DNA of 12,271 nucleotides, taken from positions 1 through 12,271 of the forward strand of contig CANKNL010000068.1 of NCBI GenBank assembly GCA_947483345.1. The letters are read 5' to 3'. Of this stretch, positions 11,791 to 12,271 are shown piece after piece. The translations under genes and the position numbers were made by a program. The number at the start of each line of letters is the position of its first letter. Position 1 is the stretch's first letter. The DNA comes from Chitinophagaceae bacterium. Its GTDB lineage: Bacteria > Bacteroidota > Bacteroidia > Chitinophagales > Chitinophagaceae. The notes beneath the pieces are model-generated. The model saw only the letters and a program-made list of their open reading frames with translations. It was not told the DNA's origin and searched no databases.

Positions 11791-11829
11791 AAAGGCCGGT
11801 CCCGCTTCATGCGGAGTCGGCCTTTTTTT
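11791..11829 (+). terminator. Strong intrinsic terminator after rplL
   Basis: AAAGGCCGGTCCCGC (11791-11805) pairs with 11811-11825 (two wobbles, one mismatch) around TTCAT, followed by T to 11829. It lies 84 bases behind the rplL stop. The inner part, GGTCCCGC-5 bases-GCGG, is shared with the hairpin inserted in the tRNA-Trp fragment. Confidence 0.92.
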
Positions 11830-11838
11830 AATTTTAAC

Positions 11839-11867
11839 TTGATGCAAATAGTTGCCCTGTTATTTTG
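11839..11867 (+). promoter_or_regulatory. Putative promoter of the RNase D-like gene
   Basis: TTATTTTG (11860-11867) is one base off TAnnTTTG, with TTG (11839-11841) 18 bases upstream, the same spacing as in the tRNA-tuf promoter. It would give a very short leader of about eight bases. Confidence 0.4.
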
Positions 11868-11881
11868 TAAAATGTAATTAA

Positions 11882-12271
11882 ATGAGCGTTCTCGATAAAA
11901 TGCAGCCAATCCAAAGTCTAATACCTTCTCCACAAAAACTACCTGTTACATATGTTACAACTGCCGAGGCATTGGCAAGTTGCATTTACCAACTCGAACA
12001 AGCTACGGAAATTGCATTGGATCTTGAATTTGACCGGGATAACCATAGCTATGGATTCAACCTATGCTTAATGCAAATTGCCAGTGCTACACACTGCTAT
12101 CTTATTGATCCTAAAGCCGATCTTGATATCACACTTACTTTTCCGCTTTTGGAAAATCGGGCCATTCAAAAAGTAGTACACTGCTCTTCGGAAGATTTAC
12201 GATTGTTGCATTCTTTGAAATGCTATCCTGTAAATCTGGCTGATACAGAACATTATGCTAAGCTTTTAAAC
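11882..12271 (+). CDS. rnd: Ribonuclease D-like 3'-5' exonuclease, N-terminal part (runs off window)
   Basis: 130 codons to the window edge, frame open. An in-frame TAA stands directly before the ATG, so the start is here or at the internal ATG (codon 7). Motif Exo I is LDLEFDRDNHSYG with the D-x-E pair of DEDD nucleases, followed by LCLMQIAS as in RNase D (substrate strand), then LIDPKADLD and the Exo II region VVHCSSEDLRLLHS, where D of SED is the catalytic acid. RNase D trims tRNA 3' ends; a role in maturing the CCA-less tRNAs upstream is plausible but inferred. The Exo III motif and any HRDC domain lie beyond the window. Confidence 0.87.
   Translation, partial: MSVLDKMQPIQSLIPSPQKLPVTYVTTAEALASCIYQLEQATEIALDLEFDRDNHSYGFNLCLMQIASATHCYLIDPKADLDITLTFPLLENRAIQKVVHCSSEDLRLLHSLKCYPVNLADTEHYAKLLN

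Overview
The window looks like a piece of a Bacteroidota chromosome, most probably from the Chitinophagales/Sphingobacteriales side (the order is a guess). Reasons: promoter-like TAnnTTTG motifs, A-rich translation starts with no Shine-Dalgarno (SD) sequence before every gene except rpsU, tRNA genes with no encoded CCA, low GC, small GC-rich palindromes between genes, and the gene order rpsU-xerC-hpf-tRNAs-tuf-secE-nusG-rplKAJL.

Layout. 1-2873: cell-envelope type genes, namely the end of a SAM methyltransferase (+), then on the minus strand a polytopic GT-C-like membrane protein and an OafA-type acyltransferase. 2898-3500: riboflavin synthase (-), divergent from rpsU. 3531-5345: rpsU, a XerC/D-type tyrosine recombinase and a short hibernation factor (hpf), separated by strong intrinsic terminators. 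5397-7452: one transcription unit with tRNA-Thr(TGT), tRNA-Tyr(GTA), tRNA-Gly(TCC), tRNA-Thr(GGT) and tuf, the same order as thrU-tyrU-glyT-thrT-tufB of Escherichia coli. 7404-8627: tRNA-Trp, secE, nusG, terminator. 8644-9111: a small exported DUF4920-like protein inserted in the translation cluster. 9168-11829: rplK-rplA-rplJ-rplL, closed by a terminator. 11882 to the end: the start of a ribonuclease D-like exonuclease where rpoB is usually found.

How it works together. From 3.5 to 11.8 kb almost every gene serves translation: ribosomal proteins S21, L11, L1, L10 and L7/L12, EF-Tu, five tRNAs, the hibernation factor, plus NusG and SecE. Transcription appears to be cut into units by terminators, each followed at once or even overlapped by the next promoter. 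Four copies of a boxA-like octamer, GTTCTTTA, lie in the stable-RNA and ribosomal leaders.

Most interesting points. (1) rpsU is the only gene with a perfect SD, which fits S21-dependent masking of the anti-SD in this phylum and suggests autoregulation. (2) A damaged copy of the 5' half of tRNA-Trp lies 44 bases upstream of the intact gene; it ends just before the anticodon and has a palindrome in place of the D-arm. (3) Short-period tandem arrays (7, 8 and 16 bp) occur in the intergenic regions, two of them as inverted pairs able to fold into long hairpins, one directly before secE. (4) The rpsU terminator, a promoter-like motif and the xerC start codon overlap. (5) L10 carries a VVAE-repeat/Ala-Pro-Glu-rich tail of about 55 residues. 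No CRISPR array, prophage or transposase is visible.
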